From Reichenbachiella ulvae (GTDB lineage Bacteria > Bacteroidota > Bacteroidia > Cytophagales > Cyclobacteriaceae), in contig NZ_JAOYOD010000001.1 of the NCBI RefSeq assembly GCF_025833875.1, positions 4,216,001 to 4,280,000 of the forward strand: DNA of 64,000 nucleotides, read 5' to 3'. Below, in pieces: positions 1-9,307 of this stretch. A model generated the notes under the pieces. It saw only the letters and a list, made by a program, of their open reading frames with translations. It had not been told where the DNA came from and ran no database searches. Position numbers and translations under genes: made by a program. The stretch's first letter is position 1, and the number at the start of each line of letters is the position of its first letter.

Positions 1-513
1 GAGGGCAAAATAAAGCTCCCGATTGTTTAGAAAGGCATCTCGGCTTGAAATCCCAAAAATATAAGGCTGAAGAAATGAGAGCACTTTGGTCTTGAAATAA
101 TAAAGACAGGCTGACTTTTGGTCATCATTGAGTTGCTCAGGTGACAATATGAACACACCATTTTTTTCTAATTCGAGCAATACTTTATAGCGAAGTGTCT
201 CGGTAAACTCTTTCAGGTGCTCTTGAACCCGAAGGTGGATATCTTTTAAAAGATCTTTTGGATCATAGTCCAGCGCCTTGTTGATTTTCTTTTTATCGAG
301 TTTGATGTAGCTACGAAGGTTGGCTACTCTCACACGAAAAAACTCATCTTGATTGGAAGAATATATGGCTAAAAACTTAAGCCGCTCGAACAGGGGAACG
401 TCCGGGCTTTGGGCTTCTTTGAGCACCCTATAGTTGAAAGTGAGCCAACTCAGGTCCCTATCGTAATAGATATTTTCTGTATTGTTGGTAGTGTCGGTGC
501 TTTGGTTTTCCAA
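1..513 (-). CDS. ppk1: Polyphosphate kinase 1, N-terminal part (cut by window edge)
   Basis: Reading the minus strand from about 513 gives an open frame to the window edge containing IYYDRDLSWLTFNYRVL, PLFERLKFLAIYSSNQDEFF and RVRVANLRSYIKLDKKK, the conserved start of Ppk1, which polymerises ATP gamma-phosphate into polyphosphate. Only the N-terminal domain (about 170 residues) is here; the catalytic histidines lie outside. The frame has no ATG or GTG between its upstream stop (TAA near 547-549) and the conserved core. TTG at 511-513 is the best start, about 14 residues before the core, as usual for Bacteroidota Ppk1. Family assignment is firm; the start is uncertain. Confidence 0.9.
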   Translation of the reverse strand, partial: MENQSTDTTNNTENIYYDRDLSWLTFNYRVLKEAQSPDVPLFERLKFLAIYSSNQDEFFRVRVANLRSYIKLDKKKINKALDYDPKDLLKDIHLRVQEHLKEFTETLRYKVLLELEKNGVFILSPEQLNDDQKSACLYYFKTKVLSFLQPYIFGISSRDAFLNNRELYFAL

Positions 514-631
514 TTGGACTTTGGCTTTTTTAGTGTAGGTGTGAATTTATCCAAAAGCCAATTGAATTTGAAAGAAGGGTGATTATCATTTCATCATCTG
601 GCCAAAAAACATAAATCCAGATGTATGCATC

Positions 632-661
632 AAAAAAACCCCTGAGAATGATCTAGGGGTT
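632..661 (-). terminator. Rho-independent terminator after the 39-aa gene
   Basis: On the minus strand AACCCCT (655-661) pairs with AGGGGTT (637-643) around an 11-nt loop, followed by a run of seven T. It lies 26 nt past the stop of the 39-aa gene and separates it from ppk1. Confidence 0.75.
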
Positions 662-686
662 ACAAGTTCTTTTAATCAAGGTATGA

Positions 687-806
687 TTATTCTTCTTCTT
701 GCGTCTTTTTAAAATCGATGAAAGAAACTGCTGCACCGAAGGCAACAATGCAAATAAAAATGTTGACAAAAAGGTTTACTCCGTCTGTAACCGCTGGATT
801 TAACAT
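687..806 (-). CDS. Small single-pass membrane protein, 39 aa
   Basis: An ATG at 804-806 opens a 39-codon frame ending in TAA at 687-689. The product begins MLNPAVTDGVNLFVNIFICI, has one hydrophobic helix at about residues 11-30 and ends in a charged FKKTQEEE tail, so it should be a bitopic inner-membrane microprotein. A clear terminator follows the stop, supporting expression as its own unit. Function unknown. The helix, tail and terminator together make chance unlikely, but no family was recognised. Confidence 0.6.
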   Translation of the reverse strand: MLNPAVTDGVNLFVNIFICIVAFGAAVSFIDFKKTQEEE

Positions 807-866
807 AATGCTCTAGTTTTATTTCTAAGGCGAAGTTAAAGAAGAATCTACAAATCCTTTAAAAGA

Positions 867-1439
867 TCACTTTAAAAGTTCGGTATAGCGAAAGCAATCT
901 ATCGAATGATCGTTGACCAGACCAGTCGCTTGCATATGGGCATAGATGATCGTACTACCGACAAATTTGAACCCCCGCTTTTTTAGATCTTTGCTCAGAG
1001 CATCTGATTCGGCGGTAGTTGCAGGCACTTCGCTCATAGATTTCCAATGTCCTACGATTACCTTATGATTTACAAAGCCCCATATATAGTTGTCGAAGGA
1101 CCCAAATTCCTTTTGTATCTCAAGAAAGCATCGTGCATTGGTGACGGCACTCCTTATTTTCAGTTTGTTTCTGACGATTCCTTCGTATTGAATGAGTTCT
1201 TGAATCTTCTCTTCTGAGAATTTAGCTACCTTTTCTACATCGAAATCAGCGAAGGCCTGACGGTACCCTTCCCTTTTCTTAATAATTGTACTCCAGCTGA
1301 GACCCGCCTGTGCACCTTCTAAGATGAGAAATTCGAAGTGCGTTTTGTCATCGTGTACAGGGACTCCCCATTCCTCATCGTGGTATTTTTCATAAGCCTC
1401 AAAAGAGTTCTCCGCCCAGCCGCATCTTTTTTTACACAT
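867..1439 (-). CDS. tag: DNA-3-methyladenine glycosylase I
   Basis: TAG excises 3-methyladenine from alkylated DNA in base excision repair. The 190-aa product begins MCKKRCGWAE with YHDEEWGVPVHDD next, then the GLSWSTIIKKREGYRQAF helix-hairpin-helix region and a C-terminal MQATGLVNDHSIDCF. The zinc ligands known from the E. coli enzyme (Cys, His, His, Cys) have counterparts at C6, H20 and the C-terminal DHSIDC. A longer frame starts at a GTG at 1539-1541, but its extra 34 residues are not family-like and would overlap the divergent gene at 1524, so ATG at 1437-1439 is chosen; the resulting length matches the family. Confidence 0.93.
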   Translation of the reverse strand: MCKKRCGWAENSFEAYEKYHDEEWGVPVHDDKTHFEFLILEGAQAGLSWSTIIKKREGYRQAFADFDVEKVAKFSEEKIQELIQYEGIVRNKLKIRSAVTNARCFLEIQKEFGSFDNYIWGFVNHKVIVGHWKSMSEVPATTAESDALSKDLKKRGFKFVGSTIIYAHMQATGLVNDHSIDCFRYTELLK

Positions 1440-1523
1440 TTGTAGAGTGTTTATCTCTGGTACTTTAATTTCAATAGATCTAAGTTTCAATTTCGAAAGA
1501 AAATCATTCTCTTTGGCCTGCTG

Positions 1524-2663
1524 ATGAAACAAAAATTTCACTTCTTTTTATTCATGACCCTTGGTCTGCTCTTAAGCAGCTATGGCCAGGTTGAGGCTCA
1601 GATGGTAGGTGCAGACGCTATGCAGTTCAAGGAGCTAGTTTATCACGACAATCTTCCTAAATACTTACTTTCTACCAAAACTGCTGTGCTGGTCTCCACC
1701 CCGAGATCGGAGGAGGATCCAAGGTTGCGTTCCAATTGGAAGGAACTTTCTGAGTTTGCGCATAAGTATTTTCGACAAATGAAAATTGATGCGATTGCCT
1801 ATTACTATCTGGATGATGTATTTGCCAATGTGCGCCAAAATGAAATCTTTTATACTGAGATGGCCGAAAGAGAGATCAAATATTTGATTCTCTTGGATCA
1901 AAAAAGAGTGGAATTGGATAGTGGTACCACCAATTATTACAGGATTACGGTCACTTCGTTCAATGATGAATCAAGCTTCGTTTCGCAAGGTCAAAACGCA
2001 TGGAAAATAGAAGGCTATAATCTCATGGATTTGCTGATCGAGATGAACAAAGATGTAGTCAGGGCAGAGATGGAGATGTCTAACTATTTGATCCCAGAGT
2101 TTCCAGAGTTTTTTAATTCTACTAATATCATTGGTGGTAGACGCATTCCGACTTATGCCATGGATTTGAAGGTGGAGACCCTAGTAGTACCCCGATTCAA
2201 AAAGCTGATGGTAGAGGACAGCTCTTCTGTAGACCAGGCTTACCTATCTGAGGTGGCAAAATACAATCGTGAAGTGGATCGAAAAAATCGAAAACTGGAA
2301 CAGATCATGGAGACTTACAGTCCCCTAAAGTATAAATTGACAGACGAAGTGACTGCAAAGGCCATCTACAACGACGGACACCAATTTGCTCTAATGCGAA
2401 TAGATGGCACAGGAAAAATGATTCGTGAATCCTTAGGGTATGAGACCAATACGGGAGAGACGGACTATGTTACACTTAAGGCTGGGCTTGGGGGATCATA
2501 TACCTATCCCCTTCCTGTAGATGCTGTAGTTAGCAAATATTATGTGCAGCATGTCTTCACCAAAGATGTGTATGTGGGTCTCAAATGGGATGCGGATTTG
2601 ACATGGGAGGAAGCCCTTCAAAACTTCATCTTTCATATGAAAGATATATTAAGAGTAAAATGA
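1524..2663 (+). CDS. Exported protein of unknown function, 379 aa
   Basis: Begins with a clear Sec signal peptide (MKQKFHFFLFMTLGLLLSSY, cleavage near VEAQ), so the mature protein is periplasmic or outer-membrane associated. No family was recognised. The body is mixed alpha/beta and rich in acidic and aromatic residues, with a basic coiled segment around residues 245-265 (KYNREVDRKNRKLEQIME). No lipobox and no type IX sorting domain. It is divergent from tag with an 84-nt gap and is 68 nt ahead of the peroxiredoxin gene on the same strand, so co-transcription with it is possible. Confidence 0.8.
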   Translation: MKQKFHFFLFMTLGLLLSSYGQVEAQMVGADAMQFKELVYHDNLPKYLLSTKTAVLVSTPRSEEDPRLRSNWKELSEFAHKYFRQMKIDAIAYYYLDDVFANVRQNEIFYTEMAEREIKYLILLDQKRVELDSGTTNYYRITVTSFNDESSFVSQGQNAWKIEGYNLMDLLIEMNKDVVRAEMEMSNYLIPEFPEFFNSTNIIGGRRIPTYAMDLKVETLVVPRFKKLMVEDSSSVDQAYLSEVAKYNREVDRKNRKLEQIMETYSPLKYKLTDEVTAKAIYNDGHQFALMRIDGTGKMIRESLGYETNTGETDYVTLKAGLGGSYTYPLPVDAVVSKYYVQHVFTKDVYVGLKWDADLTWEEALQNFIFHMKDILRVK

Positions 2664-2731
2664 ACTATTTGATTTCAGTTCGTTTATTCTGGTGATTCAG
2701 TGTATCTTAGTATTCAATCAGTTATTTATTA

Positions 2732-3325
2732 ATGAAAAAAATTGTTCCATTTGGTTTGTTTATCCTGTTGAACCTCTGTCAGTATGTGCTTTATGCACAG
2801 GCAGATGAGTCGACATTTAGTGTTGGAGATCAAGTCCCGAACTTCACAGGAGTAGATCAATTTGGGAATGATTTTATGCTTTCGGAGCAATTAGAAAAAG
2901 GGCCTGTCGTTCTCATGTTTTACAGAGGTTATTGGTGTCCCTATTGCAACAAGCAACTCTCTGAAATGCAGGATTCCTTAAAATTTATCAGCGAAAGAGG
3001 AGGAGCTGTGGTAGCAGTGACCCCAGAACAACCAGAGTATATAGAAGAGACGGTCAATCAAACCGATGCTTCATTCAAAATCATCCACGATAAGGATTTA
3101 CAAATCATGAAATCTTTTGGGGTGGCTTATAAAATGGAAGATGCTTTGGTCAAAAAATACAAAAGAAACGGTCTCGATGTAGCCCAGACTAATGGAGACA
3201 ATGGTACTTATCTACCTGTACCCGCTACATATATTATTAATTCCGACGGTAGCATTTTATTTGCTTTTTATGATCCCGATTATAAAAAGCGTGCTACAGT
3301 AAGTAAGATTCTTAAAAATCTTTAA
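2732..3325 (+). CDS. Exported peroxiredoxin-like AhpC/TSA family protein
   Basis: A signal peptide (about residues 1-22) precedes a thioredoxin-fold peroxiredoxin domain. The motif YRGYWCPYCNKQL at residues 64-76 has the peroxidatic-type cysteine C69 and a second cysteine at C72, as in the PRX-like2/redoxin group that reduces peroxides with thiol donors. VVAVTPEQPEYI and VPATYIINSDGSILFAFYD are typical of the fold. Export suggests protection of the envelope. The EF-hand gene starts 10 nt downstream, so the two are probably co-transcribed. The family is clear; the substrate is not. Confidence 0.88.
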   Translation: MKKIVPFGLFILLNLCQYVLYAQADESTFSVGDQVPNFTGVDQFGNDFMLSEQLEKGPVVLMFYRGYWCPYCNKQLSEMQDSLKFISERGGAVVAVTPEQPEYIEETVNQTDASFKIIHDKDLQIMKSFGVAYKMEDALVKKYKRNGLDVAQTNGDNGTYLPVPATYIINSDGSILFAFYDPDYKKRATVSKILKNL

Positions 3326-3335
3326 TCAAGCAATT

Positions 3336-3893
3336 ATGTTAAGTCCATTACAAATTGAGAAGCAAACACATTTTTTCAACATTCTAGACTTTGATCGCAG
3401 TGGTACTATAGAAAAAGAAGACTTTGAAGCCATAGGTGAAAATCTCTGTATCGTTAGAGATTTTGATATGGATACAGAGGCCTACGATACGGTGATGGGA
3501 ATGACCACATCGATCTGGGGTCATTTGCTTCCCTTTGTGGAAGGAGACCATGGTACTCTGGATCAGTGGCTCAAATTCATGTCTTCCCTGTTAGATCCTA
3601 GCAACATAGAAACATACAAAAAGTATGTGTTGAATTTCACCTCTACCTTGTTCAAACTCTTTGATTTGAACGATGATGGTTACATTTCTCAAAATGAATA
3701 CATAGATCTTTTTATAGGTCTTAGAATAGAAGTTCGTTTTGCACCGAAGGCTTTTCGTGCCTTGGATGATAACAAAGATGGGAAAATCTCTCATGATGAG
3801 TTAGTTCGCTCAGTGGATCAATTCTTCCGAAGCAACAAGCAAGAAGCTTTGGGAAATTGGCTATTTGGTTCATGGGAGCCGGAAGATGATTAA
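3336..3893 (+). CDS. Cytoplasmic EF-hand calcium-binding protein, 185 aa
   Basis: Three canonical 12-residue calcium loops are visible: DFDRSGTIEKED (residues 18-29), DLNDDGYISQNE (about 110-121) and DDNKDGKISHDE (about 144-155). A fourth, degenerate hand probably lies near GDHGTLDQWLKF. The length and four-hand layout resemble the sarcoplasmic calcium-binding protein/calerythrin group. There is no signal peptide, so it would act as a cytosolic calcium buffer or sensor. It follows the peroxiredoxin by 10 nt. The role of calcium here is not known. Confidence 0.88.
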   Translation: MLSPLQIEKQTHFFNILDFDRSGTIEKEDFEAIGENLCIVRDFDMDTEAYDTVMGMTTSIWGHLLPFVEGDHGTLDQWLKFMSSLLDPSNIETYKKYVLNFTSTLFKLFDLNDDGYISQNEYIDLFIGLRIEVRFAPKAFRALDDNKDGKISHDELVRSVDQFFRSNKQEALGNWLFGSWEPEDD

Positions 3894-3988
3894 GATCATC
3901 TTTCTGGCCTTCTTTGTGTAACAATTATCACTTTTATCGGTTCGAAATCCTGCTAGATTGAATCATTGTTCACTTAAATCTCAAAACA

Positions 3989-4207
3989 ATGAAATCTAAC
4001 ATGGGAACCCTGGATAGGGTCATTCGAATTGTCGTGGCATTGGTGCTGGGCATCTTGTACTACTTTGGAGTTATCTCAGGTATTTGGGCTACCATTCTGA
4101 TTGGTCTGTCAGTGATTTTTATTCTGACTAGTCTGGTGAGTGTTTGCCCTTTGTATCTACCATTTGGTATCAGTACTTGTTCAAAAAGGGAAAAGCTATC
4201 AAAATAA
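3989..4207 (+). CDS. DUF2892 small membrane protein
   Basis: This 72-aa protein begins MKSNMGTLDRVIRIVVALVL and has two hydrophobic helices (about residues 11-29 and 33-52), followed by CPLYLPFGISTC. That matches DUF2892, the YgaP-type transmembrane domain, which ends with a conserved CPxYxxxGxxTC-like stretch. Stand-alone DUF2892 proteins are common in Bacteroidota and are often linked to sulfur or redox metabolism through rhodanese fusions elsewhere. No such partner is present here. Confidence 0.85.
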   Translation: MKSNMGTLDRVIRIVVALVLGILYYFGVISGIWATILIGLSVIFILTSLVSVCPLYLPFGISTCSKREKLSK

Positions 4208-4215
4208 GATAGGAG

Positions 4216-4240
4216 AAAACGGATTCTTATCAGAATCCGT
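4216..4240 (-). terminator. Hairpin between convergent genes, probable terminator
   Basis: ACGGATTCT (4219-4227) and AGAATCCGT (4232-4240) form a perfect 9-bp stem with a 4-nt loop. On the minus strand it is followed by TTTTC. It overlaps the stop codon of the 1671-aa gene and lies 12 nt past the convergent DUF2892 gene. The T run is short, so efficiency is uncertain. Confidence 0.5.
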
Positions 4241-7200
4241 CATCTTCTTCCTCATCGTCTTTTTCTTCCTCATTCGGAGGCGTGTCTTCTTCTATTATTT
4301 CATCAAAGGTATCGGCGTGTTCTTCTTCGAAGGTATTTAGGTCCTCGGTTTCGTCTTCGATGGTTTCATAGCTCTCTTCCTCCTGTACTTCCAGATGTGC
4401 TCCATCAGGGAAGGACAAATTGTATTGATCGTCTATGTTATAATATTTTCTTCGGAAACCATCTATAAAGTCTGTTACCTCAAATTCATCTCCCAATACG
4501 GTCGTGTATTCGCCAAATCCTATCTTAGCCACAGTGGAGTGTTCAGCCACTAGATTGTTGAATTCCTCATTGGCGGAATATAGCAATAGTCGACCCCCTT
4601 TGTAGCTGAAGTAATACCAGGTAGATGGCGAAAACTGGAAGAAAAGCTGTACTACGTCCTCCCCTTCCTCATCTTTAGTGATTTCCATAAAACCTTCAGT
4701 CGCTGCATTGAGGTCCACATCTTGAATGTTCGACAAACCAATCATAGACGTATTGTACCAAGCGTGATAGTCAGAAGACCATTTGAGATCAATATCAGAA
4801 ATCAGCAGTGTTTTCAAAAGACTATGACTGGCACTATACAGTGGTGTATAGTCGTTGAGCAATTTTTCTTCATAATTGAGAGCTGCTTGATCTCCGACTA
4901 TATTGGCTAACTTGATCATCAATGATTCATCGTTGTTGTGTGCAGCATGAGGCCCCAGACGCTCAATCATATCCAGGATATCAGATGTCATCGTGGCAAT
5001 CAACTCCTTGTGCAGATCCATATGAATTCCTATCATGGCATTCATTTCATAGGTGCTGGAGTCCGGTAAACCTTCCCCAACTATCGAAGTGGTCAAATTG
5101 AATTTGTCCCTATTTCTGATCAAATCTAGTTTTCCATCAAAATTTAACTGACCTGTTCGATCGTTATAGACGAAGGATTTACCTGAAAAACCTTTCAGGC
5201 TTCTTCTATTGGCTTGCTGAATTTTGAATTCTTTCTTATCCAGGTCATAGGACAGAATACCTTTGGCCGGAAAGAAATATTCGTCTTCCAAATTGTTTCT
5301 GGGCCTTCCGATGGCCATATAGATATCCGAAGTAGTTTCATCTATTAATAGACCCGCAGTTACATCTTCACCTTGCTCTGTTCTGGAGTCCTCTATTTTC
5401 AGCTCGACATCTGCTGTGTCTCCGGGCGTTTCGTAGCTGATCCAATAATCATATCGGCCCTGACTTTCCATATCCAGACTCACAAAACCCTTTTTGGCCA
5501 AAGATTTTTGATCTGCATACATGGTCACATCACCTTTGAAATAGAAACCGGGGGAGATTCGGATGTTTTCACCATCAGTAATGGTACCACCTGAAACTGT
5601 CATGGTTTTAATTTTTCCATCTGGTCGTTTCAGCTCCTTCAAGTCGAAACTCGCGAATTCAATGGCAAAGGTGTCCTTAGCGGTGTTTACCAATTCGTAA
5701 GTAGCGCTACCAGTAAATTTATTTCTTGAGATCACGGTTAAGTTCCCATCGAAGAGATTGTGATAACCATTGAGTGTATCGATTTTCAGTTTGGCGTTGT
5801 TGAAGGGTTGCAAAACCGCATTTTCCAGGATGGTTGTTTCGTTGTTGTCCGGAATGATCTCGGCATCTGCTACTCTAATGAATGGAATCCCTTTGATGTT
5901 GAGATCATAGCTATCCATATGATAGATAGCTTCTGTAGCACTAAAGGCAAGTGAATCCAATTCTTCTCGGGTAGTGTAAAAATAGGAGTGATCGATATCG
6001 ATATAGTCAGGTTTCGACATGACTACTTTAGCAGAGTCCAGATACCAAACAGCATCAGGTATGGAAGTTTTCATCTGCGCGTAGGGAAAGCTGATCGCAG
6101 CTACACCTTGCACCTCTGGGTGCACGTTGGCAATGTTTTTTACCAAATCGAAATGAACGTCGAGATCACTACCAGCCATCGCAGGCTTTTCGGGATTATC
6201 TGTTAAAATCTCGAAATCTGAATGCTGCCCGAAGTATTCATATTGACTAAACTGAAATTCTTCAGATTCGGTCTTCGACCCTCTGGTTAGCATTTCACCC
6301 GAACCATATACCCCATTAAGGGTAATGTTGGCCTTACCATCGAGTGTGGCTGTGGCATTGTAAAACTCAAATGGAGCGGCCGTATTTTCGACATACATAC
6401 TGTCCTTTCTGGGTCGCCATAGCATTTTAAAATTTGTGAGTTTAGCTTCAGGATAGCTGGCTTCTTCTACCTGACCTTCTCGAATGAGCCCATCTTGACC
6501 TACTGCAGAAACAGAATCCATGTAAAAAATGAATTCGTCAGAATAGACAGTAGTAGTTCTAAAATCGATTCGGCCTGATGCTCTTAAACCTCCCGAATTG
6601 AGAGTGATGGATCCATAGAGCTTTCCTTCACCCTGATACAATTGGTATCCTTCTTCGGGGATTTGGTGTTCAAACCCCAGAGATTTATCGGGCATGATTC
6701 TAAGGGTCTCCTTGAAGGTCGGAAAGAACCCTCCTGAATAGAAATCACCTTCGAAACCAATGGCGCTTACTTCACCTAGATTACTACTATCCATTTCGAA
6801 TGGAGGTACAATGAAATAAATAGATCGGTCGTATGCCCCATTCAGAATGTCCTTTTTGTCGAAATATACGATGGCCTCAGAGTCGGATACAAAGTAGGGG
6901 TATTGACTGTACTTCCTTAATCCCGCCTTATTTTTTGGATGGTTGATATAGAGCGTACCAGAGGTCAATTCCAAGTGGTTACTTAGCTCTTCTTTTTGCG
7001 AGTTGTTCTTTTCATGAAAATCAACCTGAATATTGATCGAATCGATGTGGGGCATCTCTACCAGATAGGCATCATAGTTAAAGCTGGTTTCTTTACCATG
7101 GTAACGATAGGTACCCGCATTGACCATACCGTTGAACTTCATCCCTTTGTTTTTGGTCAAAGACAAAAGACTGCTATCCGGTTCGATGTATACCTCTGTA

Positions 7201-9245
7201 TCTGGAGTGATGTTGACTCGGCGAACGCCTCTTACGTCCATTACTCCCTCATCAAAATGTAGCGTGGCATTCGATCCTTTGGAAGGCGAAACTGAGCTGA
7301 TCAAGAAGCTGTCATAGTCTTTCAACTTATTGTATGACATTTGGTAGTGATAGGCCTTTCGGAGTACGGTGATCTGACCCGATTCCTTGTCATAGGTGAT
7401 ATATTGGTTTTGCTCTAGAAACACTGCAGCTGCATCAGCCAATTCCAATTTGATTTGGTAGGCATCTACCAGCTCCAGAACATTGAATTTCGAATCCTGG
7501 ATCTTACGCGAATATTGGACGACCAGCATGATGGGGTGGAAACCAAATAAACCGGTCATTTTTTTGTATCGTATTTCGTTGAAGTAATCCTCTGATTCGA
7601 AAAGAGCAGGTACACGGTTAGCAGCATTGAGAATCTTTAGGTCCAGATAGGAAGAGTCCAGGTTCCACTGAATCATGTCCGTTTGGAATTCCATTTTGAA
7701 GAAGGACGAATAATAGTAAGTATGTTTATATCCTCCTGGATCTTTTAGCAGGGTCAATTTCGAAATGGCTGCATCATAATTGACTCCCACTGCCGGATGA
7801 TAAATAGAATCAGATTGGTGATATAGCACAATGGAGGACCGATTGGCGGTGATCAATGAATCTTGAAATTCGTACTCATAGGATCTACTTGTAAAACTAC
7901 GGTCTTCCGGGGCAGTCACAGTCAGGGTGGACAGATCCTTGGAGATAGATCTTCCATATTTACGAGCTCCTTTCATGGCAAATCCTCCTACATACTTGAT
8001 GTTGTCTCCAGGAAGCTTTAACTCAATATCTGCTTTATTCGAAGTAAATACGGGATACATTTTCTCATCCGTTTTTCTTCTTTTTCCACTTTTGAAGTAA
8101 AAAACACCTGGCACAGGATTGTCAAACATCTGAGGATAGGTCATTTCAGCTCTTGCTGTTTTGATGGCAGGCTTGTTTGTGTCAAAAGAAAAGCCATTGA
8201 GTTTAACTACAGCGCCATCGGTACCTTGAAGATCATCTGGCCAGTCGATCTCACCACTGGTTCCTACGAATTTTTGATCCTTGATCAAAAAACTACCTTT
8301 TACATTTTTGATGGTGAGTGTGTCATAGGGAGTGGCGATTTTAAATTCCATGCCCGTAACTTCGATGACTGGCCCTCCAACAATCGGATCTATGTCATTG
8401 GATTGAGCCAGCGCCACTAGATCCGGTTTTTCGAAAGCATAAAGCTTTCTTTCATAGGTTTCTTTTTGTTCTGGTTCGTCCTCAATAAACCCACCGTCAT
8501 CCACACTGTCCCAGGTCGAATCGTCATTGCCGCCCCAGCTGTCGTTTCCCCAGCCATCATCCGCACCCCAATCGTCCGCTGTATCCCAGCTGTCGTCACT
8601 TCCCCAATCATCAGATGCCCAACTGTCATTTGCAGCTTCATCCACATTTGGGAGTGGTTCATCTTCGACAATAAATTCTTCTTCAGGCTCATCTTCTTCC
8701 ACGACCTCTTCGGTCAGTGGATTGCTGGGTGCTGCAGCTTCTTCTTTTAGAGCAATGGTAAATGTGCCTCCTTTACTTTTAAGCTTGTTGTAATGAGAGT
8801 GATATAGCGTGCCCTCTGCGAAAAAGTAAGCCATGTTTTTGTAGAGAGTAATGATCTCATTTTTCTCGTAAAGGTCAACTGCATGATGGCAGATGTTGAG
8901 TACTTCAGAAAACTGATCATTGGTCAGACCTTCTTGCTCGTGAGCATGAGTAATCAAACTAAAAAACAAGGTATAGTATGGCCTAGTTGATAAGCGACGA
9001 TCATCCATTTTGGTACAGATGGCAATCAGCGAGGTTTTTTGATCATCAGTGATTTTGCTGTCCCAGATGTTCTGAAAATCATAGGCAATTTTGTCCGTCT
9101 GTTCACTTTGGAGTGCGCGGAGATTTCGTACCACATCTACAGCAAAGCTATCTGGCTGTGGGGCAAAGCCAAAGTATTGGGCTGCCGCCAGATGCGTGCC
9201 TAGGGTACATAGCAGAACGAGAAATAAACACCTGTTTTTGAACAT
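4230..9245 (-). CDS. Very large secreted protein of unknown function, 1671 aa
   Basis: A signal peptide (MFKNRCLFLVLLCTLGTHLA, cleavage near AAAQ) precedes a helical domain (about 25-150), an acidic low-complexity linker (about 165-260) dense in Trp-Asp pairs such as DDWGSDDSWDTADDWG, and roughly 1200 residues of beta-rich sequence with recurring phrases like GMFNGMVNAGTYRYHG and GFVSLDMESQGRYDYW. These resemble LptA/OstA- or AsmA-like beta-repeats, by pattern only. The tail (about 1620-1671) is extremely acidic and ends in EEEDDGF. No beta-barrel signature or type IX domain was seen. It follows prmA by 62 nt and may be co-transcribed, although a -7-like TATCTTTA at 9270-9277 (minus) suggests its own promoter. 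Function unknown. Confidence 0.9.
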   Translation of the reverse strand: MFKNRCLFLVLLCTLGTHLAAAQYFGFAPQPDSFAVDVVRNLRALQSEQTDKIAYDFQNIWDSKITDDQKTSLIAICTKMDDRRLSTRPYYTLFFSLITHAHEQEGLTNDQFSEVLNICHHAVDLYEKNEIITLYKNMAYFFAEGTLYHSHYNKLKSKGGTFTIALKEEAAAPSNPLTEEVVEEDEPEEEFIVEDEPLPNVDEAANDSWASDDWGSDDSWDTADDWGADDGWGNDSWGGNDDSTWDSVDDGGFIEDEPEQKETYERKLYAFEKPDLVALAQSNDIDPIVGGPVIEVTGMEFKIATPYDTLTIKNVKGSFLIKDQKFVGTSGEIDWPDDLQGTDGAVVKLNGFSFDTNKPAIKTARAEMTYPQMFDNPVPGVFYFKSGKRRKTDEKMYPVFTSNKADIELKLPGDNIKYVGGFAMKGARKYGRSISKDLSTLTVTAPEDRSFTSRSYEYEFQDSLITANRSSIVLYHQSDSIYHPAVGVNYDAAISKLTLLKDPGGYKHTYYYSSFFKMEFQTDMIQWNLDSSYLDLKILNAANRVPALFESEDYFNEIRYKKMTGLFGFHPIMLVVQYSRKIQDSKFNVLELVDAYQIKLELADAAAVFLEQNQYITYDKESGQITVLRKAYHYQMSYNKLKDYDSFLISSVSPSKGSNATLHFDEGVMDVRGVRRVNITPDTEVYIEPDSSLLSLTKNKGMKFNGMVNAGTYRYHGKETSFNYDAYLVEMPHIDSINIQVDFHEKNNSQKEELSNHLELTSGTLYINHPKNKAGLRKYSQYPYFVSDSEAIVYFDKKDILNGAYDRSIYFIVPPFEMDSSNLGEVSAIGFEGDFYSGGFFPTFKETLRIMPDKSLGFEHQIPEEGYQLYQGEGKLYGSITLNSGGLRASGRIDFRTTTVYSDEFIFYMDSVSAVGQDGLIREGQVEEASYPEAKLTNFKMLWRPRKDSMYVENTAAPFEFYNATATLDGKANITLNGVYGSGEMLTRGSKTESEEFQFSQYEYFGQHSDFEILTDNPEKPAMAGSDLDVHFDLVKNIANVHPEVQGVAAISFPYAQMKTSIPDAVWYLDSAKVVMSKPDYIDIDHSYFYTTREELDSLAFSATEAIYHMDSYDLNIKGIPFIRVADAEIIPDNNETTILENAVLQPFNNAKLKIDTLNGYHNLFDGNLTVISRNKFTGSATYELVNTAKDTFAIEFASFDLKELKRPDGKIKTMTVSGGTITDGENIRISPGFYFKGDVTMYADQKSLAKKGFVSLDMESQGRYDYWISYETPGDTADVELKIEDSRTEQGEDVTAGLLIDETTSDIYMAIGRPRNNLEDEYFFPAKGILSYDLDKKEFKIQQANRRSLKGFSGKSFVYNDRTGQLNFDGKLDLIRNRDKFNLTTSIVGEGLPDSSTYEMNAMIGIHMDLHKELIATMTSDILDMIERLGPHAAHNNDESLMIKLANIVGDQAALNYEEKLLNDYTPLYSASHSLLKTLLISDIDLKWSSDYHAWYNTSMIGLSNIQDVDLNAATEGFMEITKDEEGEDVVQLFFQFSPSTWYYFSYKGGRLLLYSANEEFNNLVAEHSTVAKIGFGEYTTVLGDEFEVTDFIDGFRRKYYNIDDQYNLSFPDGAHLEVQEEESYETIEDETEDLNTFEEEHADTFDEIIEEDTPPNEEEKDDEEEDDGF

Positions 9246-9307
9246 TCAAAACGTTTCTGTATGAACTGCTAAAGATAAGTAAGGTGCTACGATATTCTAA
9301 ACGAATA

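Noticed and set aside
1440-1541. N-terminal extension of the tag gene from a GTG at 1541
   Set aside because: The 34 extra residues do not resemble the family and would overlap the divergent gene; the ATG at 1439 gives the normal length.
8417-8793. Met/Thr-rich and Ser-rich open frames opposite or within the 1671-aa gene
   Set aside because: They are frame shadows of the Trp/Asp low-complexity linker, with no independent start signals.
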